From assembly GCF_900602065.1 (NCBI RefSeq), contig NZ_UWFN01000116.1, positions 62,001 to 126,000 on the forward strand: a DNA stretch of 64,000 bases. The letters are read 5' to 3'. This DNA comes from Pseudomonas viridiflava (lineage in GTDB: Bacteria > Pseudomonadota > Gammaproteobacteria > Pseudomonadales > Pseudomonadaceae). Positions 45,914-54,999 of this stretch are shown piece after piece (positions within the stretch are counted from its first letter, which is position 1; every line of letters starts with the position of its first letter). The notes under the pieces are model-generated. The model saw only the letters and a program-made list of their open reading frames with translations, searched no databases and was not told the DNA's origin. The translations under genes were made by a program, and so were the position numbers.

Positions 45914-46345
45914 TAAAAAATAATTAGCGACCATGACTCATTCCCTGAGTGGTAAGTACCCAACTATTATCGATATTAACAACACAATTACAAGACAGCC
46001 GCCCGGAATAAAAATAACGGCGTTAGTGTGTTTAATAGGTATTTTATTAAACGCGTTAGTTTAATGAGATGTTTATACACGCCGCTGTCCGGCGCCGTCC
46101 TGAGCGCCGCAAATGCGCGGTGCTGCCTCGCGAACACGCGAGGTATAGCCGTTCATACAGGGTCCAAAGCAGGCAGCCATTAGTTTTCCGAATGCAATGC
46201 GTGAGTTCATCTTGCAAATCGCCCTCGAAGGGGACGATGCTGACGGGATGTTTAATAATAGATAGTTCCAGCTGTTTTGGATCCCTGACTGTTTAAGCCG
46301 GCAATAGTCTGGCCATCTCCTCTCGTCTAAAACCAAAGCCCGCAA
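45914..46345. other. AT-rich interval upstream of the PP-loop gene
   Basis: About 430 bp. Around 45940-46065 it is distinctly AT-rich, with a stem (GTTTAATA/TATTAAAC, 46029-46052) and a partial direct repeat of GCGTTAGT...TTTAAT. The right part contains an open, start-less frame on the minus strand (46056-46292), listed separately. It probably includes the promoter of the PP-loop gene. Confidence 0.5.
46056..46292 (-). pseudogene. Start-less open frame, possible gene remnant
   Basis: A 78-codon open stretch with no ATG/GTG/TTG near its 5' end. The first ~55 codons read protein-like (for example RDPKQLELSIIKHPVSIVPF and NGCLLWTLYERLYLA); the last ~25 do not. It could be a decayed gene or a chance frame. 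No family was recognised. Confidence 0.25.
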
Positions 46346-46377
46346 CGAAAAATGCCCTCCAGAGTGGAAGGCATTTT
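46346..46377 (-). terminator. Intrinsic terminator after the quinone oxidoreductase gene
   Basis: On the minus strand AAAATGCCTTCC pairs with GGAGGGCATTTT (one G-U) and is followed by TTTTTC, 28 bp past the stop at 46405. Confidence 0.82.
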
Positions 46378-46404
46378 GAGTGCAACTGCATTAAAGCGGG
46401 TCTA

Positions 46405-47433
46405 TCAGACCTGAGAATCTTCCACTTCAAGGACCGCGCGCCCACCAATTGGACACCCATCCATGTAGCGATGCGCCTGAACCACTTCACTGAGCGGGAA
46501 GACACGGGTCTTGAGCGGTGCCAGCACTCGATCGGCCGTCAGTTGGTTAATGTCACGCAGCGCACGTTGCAACGCGGCCTCATCCTGAGTGATACCCAGT
46601 TCCGGTTTGCCGGTGAAGTTGCCCAGGCAATGCACGAAAAACTGGATGTTCTTCTGGAAAGCTGCGCAGGCAGGAAATGGCGTCTGATTACCGCCTTGCA
46701 GGCCGTAAAGCACCAGACTGCCACGCGGCGCCAGCACATCACCCATGATCGACATTTGCGGGCCACCCAGACCGTCAAGCACCACATCGACACCGCGGTT
46801 ATCGGTGTACTTGTTAACGGCCATCAGCAAGTCCTGCTCTTCAGTCACCACCACCTTGTCGGCGCCCAGAGAGAGCAAGTACTCACGAGCATCATCCGTT
46901 TTGGTCACAGCGATAACCCGTGCACCCAGTGCTTTACCCAGCTGTACGAACGATGGGCCTGCGCAGTGACTGGCATCCGTCACCAGTGCCGTCTGACCTG
47001 GCTTGATTCGCGCCAGATCAACATAAGCAAAATAAGCCACCAGCAATGGCGTGTAGTGCACGCTGGCCTCAACCGGCGTCAGGACGTCGGGATAACGCGT
47101 CAGAGACGTACGGGGCAGGACGATCAACTCGCCATAAACCGGATGCTGGTTTGGATCGGCCGACGGGAAGCTGGCAACCTTGTCACCAATCTTCAGATCG
47201 TCCACGCCGTCGCCGAGTGCGGTGACCACACCGGCCATCTCGTGGCCGAGGCCAGCGGGAAGCCGTGCCTGGGAAGGAGCCAGATTTTGCCGCCAAAGCA
47301 CGTCGTACCAGCTGATACCGATTGCCTGGACACGTACCTGTACCTCACCGGGTGCTGGCAACGCGACCGGATGCTCTTCGACCTTGAGCACCTCGGCTGG
47401 ACCAAACTGATGAAAACGAATCGTGCGGGACAT
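46405..47433 (-). CDS. Zinc-independent quinone oxidoreductase (MDR superfamily)
   Basis: A 342-residue medium-chain reductase of the quinone-oxidoreductase/Qor type. The N-terminal GroES-like fold begins TIRFHQFGPAEVLKVEEHPV. The Rossmann domain has a shifted glycine motif (TDASHCAGPSFVQLG), and VDVVLDGLGGPQ is typical. Structural and catalytic zinc Cys/His sets are absent. It reduces quinones or enones with NADPH. GAGG lies just before the ATG. It is divergent from a NodD-type LysR regulator across ~500 bp. Confidence 0.88.
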   Translation of the reverse strand: MSRTIRFHQFGPAEVLKVEEHPVALPAPGEVQVRVQAIGISWYDVLWRQNLAPSQARLPAGLGHEMAGVVTALGDGVDDLKIGDKVASFPSADPNQHPVYGELIVLPRTSLTRYPDVLTPVEASVHYTPLLVAYFAYVDLARIKPGQTALVTDASHCAGPSFVQLGKALGARVIAVTKTDDAREYLLSLGADKVVVTEEQDLLMAVNKYTDNRGVDVVLDGLGGPQMSIMGDVLAPRGSLVLYGLQGGNQTPFPACAAFQKNIQFFVHCLGNFTGKPELGITQDEAALQRALRDINQLTADRVLAPLKTRVFPLSEVVQAHRYMDGCPIGGRAVLEVEDSQV

Positions 47434-47938
47434 TTCGAACCTCGCCTAGAAAACCTTGATGCCATGAACTCTATCCGGGCTCTGCCGGTAACACTATCAG
47501 TGGCTATTAATAGTCGACATGTCTGTCATCGATTGTCATAGGTTTCGCAGGGGTATTCCCGATCAATCCTGCGACGCTTATGCATCCATGGGCGGCCATT
47601 GTTCGCATGTCAGCCATACAATGCAACCCATAGCGCTGCCGTACACGTCACCTCACAGAGCCTGCCCAGACAAAATCGCTGTACTGATTCTTAGGCGCGT
47701 CGGCGAGCCGCTCGTTCCATCGACCTGCCGTGCGGCGCCGACGCTGAAAGCGATGGGTCTGGCTCGAGGTTAAATTTATGAATGCGTAAACGTAGCATTT
47801 GCTCGTATTATTCACGCCACAGATGTGTAGGAAAATTGCCGCTGGATTGTCGGCATCATCCGCCCCGCTTCACTTAACGCTGATGAATGTCAGCTGTTTG
47901 CACACCATCGCATTGATCAACGGCTGAGATCTCCCGCC
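47434..47938. other. Gene-free gap between qor-like gene and LysR gene
   Basis: About 505 bp between divergent genes. A short plus-strand frame at 47519-47773 does not look coding. It should contain the promoters of both flanking genes; a small palindrome GACATGTC is visible near 47518. Confidence 0.5.
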
Positions 47939-48853
47939 ATGAACCGCAACGACTTGCGTCGCGTCGACCTCAATTTGCTCATCGTTTTCGAAACCCTGAT
48001 GCATGAGCGCAGTGTTACGCGGGCGGCCGAAAAGCTGTTTCTCGGGCAGCCGGCAATCAGCGCGGCCCTGTCACGACTGCGTGGCCTGTTCGACGACCCC
48101 TTGTTCGTACGCACCGGACGCAGCATGGAGCCAACCGCCAGGGCGACAGAGATTTTTGCCCTGCTTTCACCGGCTCTGGATTCGATTTCAACGGCGGTCA
48201 GTCGCGCATCGGAGTTTGATCCGGCGACCAGTACAGCCGTATTCCGGATAGGCCTGTCCGATGACGCGGAGTTCGCCCTGCTGCCGTCATTGCTCAAACG
48301 TCTGCGCTCGGAATCGCCGGGTATCGTCCTCGTGGTCCGCCGGGTCAACTACATCCTGATGCCCGCGTTGCTGGCGTCGGGCGAGATATCCATTGGCGTC
48401 AGCTACACCAACGACTTGCCCGCAAACGCCAAGCGCAAAGTCTTGCGCAGAAGCAAGGCCATGCTGCTACGAGCCGATACCATGCCCGGCCCGTTAAGCC
48501 TGGAAGACTTCTGCTCACGCCCCCATGCACTGGTTTCATTCGCCGGCGACTTGAGTGGCTTTATCGATGAACACCTGGAAAAAATCGGCTGCAAACGCCA
48601 CGTCGTCCTCGCCGTACCGCAATTCAACGGCCTGGCAACCCTGCTCGCCGGTACCGACATCGTCGCCACCGTGCCGGACTACGCGGCCGCCGTCCTGGCA
48701 GCCGCTGGTGGTGTAAGGGCCGAGGCATTACCGATCGAAACCCAGACATTCGAACTGCACATGGCCTGGCGTGGGTCGCAGGATAATGATCCGGGTGAGC
48801 GATGGTTGCGGTCGCGGATTCAGATGTTTTTCGGTGACCCTGACAGCCTCTAG
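47939..48853 (+). CDS. LysR-family regulator, NodD-like
   Basis: A 304-residue LTTR. The DNA-binding part (VDLNLLIVFETLMHERSVTRA, then LGQPAISAALSRLRGLFDDPLFVRTG) is the NodD/NahR pattern, and a ~200-residue periplasmic-protein-like effector domain follows. Such regulators activate a nearby gene in response to a small aromatic or acidic compound. The divergent quinone oxidoreductase is ~500 bp away, so the target could be that gene or the convergent MFS gene. The ligand is unknown. Confidence 0.88.
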   Translation: MNRNDLRRVDLNLLIVFETLMHERSVTRAAEKLFLGQPAISAALSRLRGLFDDPLFVRTGRSMEPTARATEIFALLSPALDSISTAVSRASEFDPATSTAVFRIGLSDDAEFALLPSLLKRLRSESPGIVLVVRRVNYILMPALLASGEISIGVSYTNDLPANAKRKVLRRSKAMLLRADTMPGPLSLEDFCSRPHALVSFAGDLSGFIDEHLEKIGCKRHVVLAVPQFNGLATLLAGTDIVATVPDYAAAVLAAAGGVRAEALPIETQTFELHMAWRGSQDNDPGERWLRSRIQMFFGDPDSL

Positions 48854-48897
48854 ACGTCGTCTGGAAGGCTGTTGATCTTCCTTGAAACAAAGCACCA

Positions 48898-50148
48898 TTA
48901 AAGGTGCAACGCAGGCTTGGGCTGGCGAACGCCATGAGCAGAAGGTACGCGGACACGTAGCGCAATCAGCAACGCGGCCAGCAGCATCAGCACGGCCGCC
49001 GCGACGAATACGCCTGCGCTGCCACCTAGGCTGAACATTGCACCGCCAGCGGCGGCGCCTGTGGCGATGGCTGACTGCACAGACGCCACTACCATGCCTC
49101 CGGCGCTTTCCGCCTGATCAGGTACCGCGTTGGCGACCCAGTTTGACCACGCCACCGGCACGCCACCAAAGGCCAGCCCCCAGATCGCCAGGAGTACCGC
49201 CTGCCCCGGCACCGATGCCGGCAACAGCACCAAGGCCAGTGCTGCAACACCGACCAGTGCGGGCATCAGCACCAGCGTGGCCAGCGGGTGGCGCTCCAGC
49301 AGCTTGCCGGCCAACAGCGTGCCGACGAAATTCGCCACACCGAACCCCAGTAGCATCAGCGACAGGCCTTGCGAGCCAATCCCGGTCGTCCCTTCAAGGA
49401 AAGGCCGAACATAGGTGAACATCGCGAAGTGGCCGCTGTGCACCAGCACGCAACCGAACATCCCCATGGCGATGCCCGGGCGCTGCAACACTTCGAGTAC
49501 GGTGCGCAGTCTTGCCGGCCGGCGCGGCGCGAGGCGCGGCAGAGTGAACGACTGAAAAGCCAAGGTCACCATGCCCACCGCCGCCGCTGCATAGAACGCG
49601 CTGCGCCAGCCATATAACCCGCCCAGATAGCTGCCCATCGGCACCGCAACGACCGTGCCGATGGCGATGCCGCTGAAAATGATCGACAGCGCCCGGGGCA
49701 GCAGAGCACTCGGCACCAGGCGCATCGCTACTGCGGCCGCCATGCTCCAGAAACCGCCAAGGGCAATGCCGAGCAAGATGCGCATCAACAACAGGACCGC
49801 GAAGCTGGAGGAAACGGCGACCAACAGATTGGAGGCGACCATCAACGTGGAAAAGCCCAACAACACCCAACGTCGGTCGATGCCTTGGGTCAGGCCTGGC
49901 ACCAACAAACCAGCGAACAGCGCCACCACTGCGGTCACCGTTACCGCCTGGCCAGCCAGCGCTTCGGACACTCCCAGGTCGGTAGCCATCAGGGTCAACA
50001 AACTCGCCGGAAGGTACTCAGCGGTCAGTAATCCAAACACCCCCATCGCCAACGAGAAGACGGCCATCCACGCGGGCGTCGCAGGCTCTACGTCCGCGTC
50101 GATGCCGGAATGGCGCTCGGATATGGCGTTACATACACAGTCAGTCAT
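48898..50148 (-). CDS. MFS transporter, AraJ/drug-efflux type
   Basis: A 416-residue permease. Twelve hydrophobic segments are apparent, starting with WMAVFSLAMGVFGLLTAEYLP. The loop LLVPGLTQGIDRRWVLLGFS between helices 2 and 3 and ALSIIFSGIAIGTVVAVPMG fit the AraJ/sugar-or-drug efflux branch. It is divergent from an AraC-family regulator with 102 bp between, and a 16-bp imperfect palindrome lies in the gap. The regulator probably controls this efflux pump. Confidence 0.9.
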   Translation of the reverse strand: MTDCVCNAISERHSGIDADVEPATPAWMAVFSLAMGVFGLLTAEYLPASLLTLMATDLGVSEALAGQAVTVTAVVALFAGLLVPGLTQGIDRRWVLLGFSTLMVASNLLVAVSSSFAVLLLMRILLGIALGGFWSMAAAVAMRLVPSALLPRALSIIFSGIAIGTVVAVPMGSYLGGLYGWRSAFYAAAAVGMVTLAFQSFTLPRLAPRRPARLRTVLEVLQRPGIAMGMFGCVLVHSGHFAMFTYVRPFLEGTTGIGSQGLSLMLLGFGVANFVGTLLAGKLLERHPLATLVLMPALVGVAALALVLLPASVPGQAVLLAIWGLAFGGVPVAWSNWVANAVPDQAESAGGMVVASVQSAIATGAAAGGAMFSLGGSAGVFVAAAVLMLLAALLIALRVRVPSAHGVRQPKPALHL

Positions 50149-50200
50149 TGCACGGATCTCCCAATGTTCATTACGAGCCGAAGTCTAGGCGCCGAAAACT

Positions 50201-50216
50201 GGATGATCTATGATCC
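50201..50216. promoter_or_regulatory. Imperfect palindrome between MFS and AraC genes
   Basis: GGATGATCTATGATCC matches its reverse complement at 12 of 16 positions, 35 bp before the AraC-type start and ~52 bp before the divergent MFS start. Confidence 0.35.
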
Positions 50217-50250
50217 AAAGTCTCTACTTTTTGACTGAAACACCTGAACC

Positions 50251-51219
50251 ATGCCTGCTGATCAGTTTGCTCTCTCCTCGGACCTCATCAACGAGCTGTT
50301 GCGCGGCATGCGCTTGCGTGGCGTTGAATACCGGCGTATCCAGGCGGGCCCAACCTTTGGTTTGGGTTTCGCGGAAAAACCTGGGCACGCCTGGTTCCAC
50401 TTCATGGCCGTCGGTAATGCGGTGCTGCAAATGCAAGACGGCAGCACCTACGCGCTGTCTACCGGCAACGCCGTGTTCATTTCCCATGGCGCGGCCCATC
50501 AACTTCTTTCCCATCAGGACGCGCCTGTCCAGGACATCGACCGTCTAGACGGCGCGCCCTTGGGTGACACCGTCAGCGCGGTGGATACCGGAACCGATGC
50601 GAGCCCCACGCCGAGCACTATTTTGTTCAGTGGTTGTATGGAGTTTGAGCTGGGCAGTATCCATGGCCTTGGCCGACTGATGCCGGGCCTGATGCTGATC
50701 GATGCAGGCGGTCAGCGTTACCCCGGGCTGGTACCGATCCTGATCACCATGGAACGCGAGGTCAGCGCTGCCCGTGTCGGCTTCGCCGGTATCCTCGCGC
50801 GGTTGGCCGACGTAGTGGCTGCCATGGTCGTTCGCGGCTGGGTCGAGTGCGCCTGCGGCAACGCCTCTGGCCTCGTCGCCGCCTTGCGCGATCCACGCTT
50901 GGCCGGCGCACTGCTGGCGCTCCATCAACAACCGGGCCGTGACTGGACCGTTGCCCAGTTGGCAGAGCACTGCAATACCTCGCGTTCAGTCTTCGCAGAC
51001 CGCTTCCAGTTGACGATTGGCATGGCGCCGCTGCGCTATGTCACCGAACTGCGAATGCGGCTGGCAAGCCAGTGGCTGACCCTCGAAAGGCTACCGATTG
51101 AAGAGGTGGCGCAGCGTTTGGGTTACACCTCCCAGGCCGCGTTCAGCCGTGCGTTCAAGCGGATTACGGGCAAGACGCCTGGATTGAGTCGTAAGGTGAG
51201 GCAAGCCGAACGCAGCTAG
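50251..51219 (+). CDS. AraC-family regulator with N-terminal cupin
   Basis: A 322-residue regulator. The first ~200 residues are a cupin_6-type sensing domain (KPGHAWFHFMAVGNAVLQMQ). The C-terminal ~100 residues contain two HTH motifs (VAQLAEHCNTSRSVFADRF and VAQRLGYTSQAAFSRAFKRI). Members often activate a divergent efflux or reductase gene. It sits back-to-back with the MFS transporter, so that is its likely target. The inducer is unknown. Confidence 0.9.
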   Translation: MPADQFALSSDLINELLRGMRLRGVEYRRIQAGPTFGLGFAEKPGHAWFHFMAVGNAVLQMQDGSTYALSTGNAVFISHGAAHQLLSHQDAPVQDIDRLDGAPLGDTVSAVDTGTDASPTPSTILFSGCMEFELGSIHGLGRLMPGLMLIDAGGQRYPGLVPILITMEREVSAARVGFAGILARLADVVAAMVVRGWVECACGNASGLVAALRDPRLAGALLALHQQPGRDWTVAQLAEHCNTSRSVFADRFQLTIGMAPLRYVTELRMRLASQWLTLERLPIEEVAQRLGYTSQAAFSRAFKRITGKTPGLSRKVRQAERS

Positions 51220-51240
51220 TAGTTGATGCCTGCCCCAGAC

Positions 51241-52002
51241 TCATTTACCCCCCGTGACATCGAGGAATGTACCGGTAACAAATGATGCCTCCGCGCTCGC
51301 CAGCCATAGAATCGCGCGTGCGACCTCCTCCGGCTGACCGCCGCGCCCCATGGGGATCGAGTCCTTGACGCGATCGACCCGACCCGGCTCTCCGCCACTC
51401 GCGTGCATTTCGGTATAGATATGTCCGGGGCGAATACAGTTGACGCGTATGCCTTCCCGGGCCACCTCCTTTGCAAAGCCAATGGTGAAGGTCTCCAACG
51501 CCCCCTTTGACGCCGCATAGTCGACGTACTCATTAGGACTGCCAAGGCGCGCCGAGGCCGATGAGACATTGATTACCACGCCTCCCGGGCCGTTGTGACG
51601 GTAAGACATGCGCTTCACCGCCTGTTGGGCACAGAGAATTGGCCCAATGGCGTTGACCGCAAAGATGCGCTGCATCCGCTCGAAGCCGAGGTCTTCCAGA
51701 CGTGACTGAGGTGATAGCATCCCGGCGTTATTGACCAGAACGTCAATACGTCCGAACGTGCGGTCGATGGCCTCGAACAAATCGGCCACCTGTTGGGGAT
51801 CCGCACTGTCGGCCCGCATCGCCAACGCCCGGTGCCCCAATGCCTCCACATCCGCAACCACAGCCAGCGCTGCGGGCTCGTTGGCGACGTAGCTGATCGC
51901 GACGTCATAACCGCTTGCGGCCGCCAGCCGGGCCGTTGCTGCCCCTACTCCACGACTTCCACCCGTAATCAGAATCAGCGGTGCCTGCGAGACGTTGACC
52001 AT
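51241..52002 (-). CDS. SDR family oxidoreductase
   Basis: A 253-residue short-chain dehydrogenase. The cofactor loop is TGGSRGVGAAT, then Asp in MRADSADP, NNAGML, the catalytic Ser in INVSSASARLG, YVDYAASK, and the TGTFLDVTGGK end. The ATG at 52002 has AGGAG 9 bp upstream. It is downstream of, and ~30 bp from, a DMT transporter in the same direction and could share its message. Substrate unknown. Confidence 0.88.
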   Translation of the reverse strand: MVNVSQAPLILITGGSRGVGAATARLAAASGYDVAISYVANEPAALAVVADVEALGHRALAMRADSADPQQVADLFEAIDRTFGRIDVLVNNAGMLSPQSRLEDLGFERMQRIFAVNAIGPILCAQQAVKRMSYRHNGPGGVVINVSSASARLGSPNEYVDYAASKGALETFTIGFAKEVAREGIRVNCIRPGHIYTEMHASGGEPGRVDRVKDSIPMGRGGQPEEVARAILWLASAEASFVTGTFLDVTGGK

Positions 52003-52031
52003 TAAACATAACTCCTGAGCCGTTGGCTGTA

Positions 52032-52859
52032 TCAGCCGATGATGAGGATGCCGCTGGCGATCACTGCGCACGCCAGTATCCGGCGGGCGGTAAGCGTCTC
52101 GCCTAGAAACACGTAGCCGATCAACGCCGCAAACAGCACGCTGGTTTCGCGCAATGCCGATACTGCGCCCAGAGGCGCTTCGTTCATGGCGTAGATGACC
52201 ATTCCATAGGCCAGCAAGGAGACCAGCCCGCCGACCACAGCGGTCACTGTTCCGGACCGGACGCAGAACAAGCTACGGGCGTCACGCAGGCCGATGTAGA
52301 CCATCGGCATCAGCACGCCCCACAGGGCGCACATCCACACCGTGTAGGCAAGCGGCGCGCCGGAGAGCCTGGCACCGATGCCGTCGACCACGCTGTAGGC
52401 CGCGATAAAGCCGCCCGTTCCCAGCGCATAAGGCAGGCTGGGAACCGACAGACTGCGCCCTCTGAAAGCCAGCGAAATAATCCCGCCTGACACCAGCGCA
52501 ATACCCAGTAATACGCCAGGCGTGATGCTTTCTCCGGCAAACACGGCGGCCCCCAAAGTGATCAGCACCGGCGACGATCCACGTGAAATCGGATAGATCT
52601 GCCCCAGGTCGCCAACCCGGTAACTGCGCACCAGAAACAGGTTGTAGCCGACATGCAGCACCCCCGAAAGCACCGCGTAGCCCCAGCTCTCAATCGCCGG
52701 GGGCACCATGAAAACTGCGGCGACGATACTGGTGATAGCGATGGCAATGCACATCACTGTCATGGACCACAGCCGATCGGCACCGCTACGTAACAGCGCA
52801 TTCCAGCTGGCATGCAGGAGCGCGGCGAAAAGCACGAGGAGGATGATATGAATAGGCAT
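52032..52859 (-). CDS. DMT/EamA-family transporter
   Basis: A 275-residue inner-membrane protein of ten short helices in two repeats of the EamA type. The N-terminal repeat begins IILLVLFAALLHASWNALLR and the C-terminal repeat ends FLGETLTARRILACAVIAS, a typical DMT ending. Such proteins export amino acids or drugs. The ATG at 52859 is chosen because it begins the first helix. It is upstream of the SDR gene and ~75 bp downstream of a GcvA-type LysR gene. Confidence 0.87.
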   Translation of the reverse strand: MPIHIILLVLFAALLHASWNALLRSGADRLWSMTVMCIAIAITSIVAAVFMVPPAIESWGYAVLSGVLHVGYNLFLVRSYRVGDLGQIYPISRGSSPVLITLGAAVFAGESITPGVLLGIALVSGGIISLAFRGRSLSVPSLPYALGTGGFIAAYSVVDGIGARLSGAPLAYTVWMCALWGVLMPMVYIGLRDARSLFCVRSGTVTAVVGGLVSLLAYGMVIYAMNEAPLGAVSALRETSVLFAALIGYVFLGETLTARRILACAVIASGILIIG

Positions 52860-52933
52860 GCGCCACTTTAGGCAATGCGGCACCGGGACTAAAGCGAAGC
52901 CTCCTCATCCCAGCATGAACGGATACTCATAAC

Positions 52934-53839
52934 TCACTCATCCAGCCGTTGGACTTTCAGTGCCTCGCTGACCAACCATTGGCGAAAGCTGGCGATGTGC
53001 GGCTGTGATTCGATGCCCTTGGGGCAGACGAAGTAGTAAGCCAAAGGCGATGGAAGCGCCACATCAAACAGCCGCACCAAACGGCCATCGCTGATTTCGT
53101 TCTCGACATGCCCGCTGCGCACCAATGCAACGCCCTGGCCGAGCAAGGCTGCCTCAACTGTCATGTTGGTATCGCCAAATCTGACGCTCTCCTTGAGCGG
53201 CAAATAAGCCAGCCCGACGGCTTGAAACCATACCTCCCATTTTGGCACCAACTCGGCACCATCCCGCGTCAGCAGCGGGAACTGCAACAGTTCTGCAGGG
53301 CTCTGCGGAATCCCGACGCGGCGCAACAGTTCAGGGCTGGCCACAGGAAATACCTGCTCCCCAAACAGGAACTCAGAATGCAGACCGGGGTAATTGCCCT
53401 TGCCGAGCCTGATCGCAACATCAGCCTGGCCGCGAGAGAAGTGGATGACTTTATCCGTGGTGTCCAGCGAGACCAACAGCTCGGGGTGCTGCCGAGAGAG
53501 ACGCGGCAAGCGTGGCAGCAGCCATTTGAGCGCGAAGGAATAGGTGGTGCTGACGCTGAGTCGAACCCTGTCTTTTTGCTCGCGCAAATCACCCAGAGTC
53601 GCCTCCAGGCTGATGAAAAATTCCCGCACGATGGGCGCCAGCGCAGCCCCCGCCGCTGTGAGGCGTAACGCCTTGCCACGCTCGAATAACTGCACTCCCC
53701 AGAGAGCCTCAAGATGCTTTAGCTGATGACTGACCGCGCTTTGAGTTACATGTAGCTCTTGTGCGGCCGACGTAAAGGTCAGGTGCCGGGTGGCAGCTTC
53801 AAATGCGCGCAAGGTCGCGGTGGGCGGCAGGTCTCTCAT
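52934..53839 (-). CDS. LysR-family regulator, GcvA-like
   Basis: A 301-residue LTTR. The HTH region (TATLRAFEAATRHLTFTSAA, then VTQSAVSHQLKHLEALWGVQ) is the GcvA pattern, with effector domain motifs VALVRSGHV and PLAYYFVCPKG. GcvA-like proteins regulate amino-acid related or efflux genes. It lies upstream of and codirectional with the DMT transporter and SDR genes, which may be its targets, though LTTRs more often regulate a divergent gene. Its own divergent neighbour is absent. Confidence 0.88.
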   Translation of the reverse strand: MRDLPPTATLRAFEAATRHLTFTSAAQELHVTQSAVSHQLKHLEALWGVQLFERGKALRLTAAGAALAPIVREFFISLEATLGDLREQKDRVRLSVSTTYSFALKWLLPRLPRLSRQHPELLVSLDTTDKVIHFSRGQADVAIRLGKGNYPGLHSEFLFGEQVFPVASPELLRRVGIPQSPAELLQFPLLTRDGAELVPKWEVWFQAVGLAYLPLKESVRFGDTNMTVEAALLGQGVALVRSGHVENEISDGRLVRLFDVALPSPLAYYFVCPKGIESQPHIASFRQWLVSEALKVQRLDE

Positions 53840-53960
53840 AGGGTGCAGTATCCAGCGAGTTATCAGAAAGGCGCATGCATGAGTGCTGGCTCATGATAGA
53901 GCTAACTCACTCGAAGCGTAACTCCGTCACCAAACAACCGCCCCCGTTGCCCCTCCCTGT

Positions 53961-54830
53961 TCAGGCCTCGGCAACGGCCTCTAGTACGAAGTCTTCGTAG
54001 GTGCGCAGCGGATGGCCAATGATCGTTTGCAACTGCTCTACCGTTCCGTCAACGGCTTGCATACCGAATGTCTGGATACCGGACATCATCAGGCGCATGT
54101 CGTAGGCCAGCCAGTTGGGGCCGTACGAAGCCAGCTGTGCTTCGAAAGCCGCCACGTCATCACCGCCGTAGGCGACTTGTTGTTTCAGCGCCGTACTCCA
54201 AACCTTCGCCACCGCGGTACCGGTAAGTGCTTGCGGCCCAACCAACTCAAGAGTGACCCGATCCAGCGCAGCAGGTGCCTTGTCGCGGCGCAGCAATTCG
54301 GCCACCGCAACATCGGCGATGTCGCGCACATCAATCATCGAAACGCCTGCCGAGCCAATGGGCATCGGATACACCGAGTAATCCTGGATAGTCTGCTGAA
54401 CCATGCGGTCGTTCTGCATGAAGTAAGCCGGACGCAGAATAGTTGTGGGTATGTCGAGGCTGTCGATCATGCGCTCCACGGTGTGTTTGCCGGTGAAGTG
54501 CGGAACATTGGTGAACTTGTCGGCGTGAATAACAGACAGGTAAACAATGCGCTCGATACCGGCCTCGCGAGCGAGGTTCAAGGTGATGAGGGCTTGCGTG
54601 ACCTCATCAGGCGTGACGGCATTGAGCAGGAACAAGGTACGCACTGACGAAAGCGCGAGGCGCATCGAGGCAACATCGGTGAGGTCTGCAACAACTTCAG
54701 TCACGCCAGCCGGGAATGCCCGCTTACCTGCCTGGCGCACCAAGGCTTTGACATCAGCGCCTGCCTCAGCGAGGCCCTGAGTGACGAGGGATCCGATAGT
54801 GCCCGTGGCACCAGTAACGAGAATACTCAT
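53961..54830 (-). CDS. NmrA-like NAD(P)-binding protein
   Basis: A 289-residue extended SDR of the NmrA/QOR2 type. The nucleotide loop is VTGATGTIGSLVTQGL, and the region corresponding to the YxxxK pair is not conserved, as in NmrA regulators and QOR2 quinone reductases. AGGAG lies 8 bp ahead of the ATG. It is divergent from a LysR regulator across 169 bp, a common pairing in which the LysR protein controls the reductase. Whether it is an enzyme or a redox sensor is not resolved. Confidence 0.85.
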   Translation of the reverse strand: MSILVTGATGTIGSLVTQGLAEAGADVKALVRQAGKRAFPAGVTEVVADLTDVASMRLALSSVRTLFLLNAVTPDEVTQALITLNLAREAGIERIVYLSVIHADKFTNVPHFTGKHTVERMIDSLDIPTTILRPAYFMQNDRMVQQTIQDYSVYPMPIGSAGVSMIDVRDIADVAVAELLRRDKAPAALDRVTLELVGPQALTGTAVAKVWSTALKQQVAYGGDDVAAFEAQLASYGPNWLAYDMRLMMSGIQTFGMQAVDGTVEQLQTIIGHPLRTYEDFVLEAVAEA

Positions 54831-54999
54831 GGTGAAACTCCTGCATGGGGGTTGGGCTAAATCAGCGCGTCATACAACCGGATCAACACAGCGCGTTGAA
54901 TGTTGCTCATGTCGTCTTGCGATGAGGGGACAGTATTGCGTTGCACTTACAAAACGAAGACCACAATATGTAGACACCTCGTTTCATATTTGGAACACC

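Noticed and set aside
46471..47541. 356-codon plus-strand open frame
   Set aside because: Antisense to the quinone oxidoreductase gene, which has clear MDR motifs.
47519..47773. 84-codon frame in the gap before the LysR gene
   Set aside because: Composition is not protein-like, and no ribosome site or family feature is seen.
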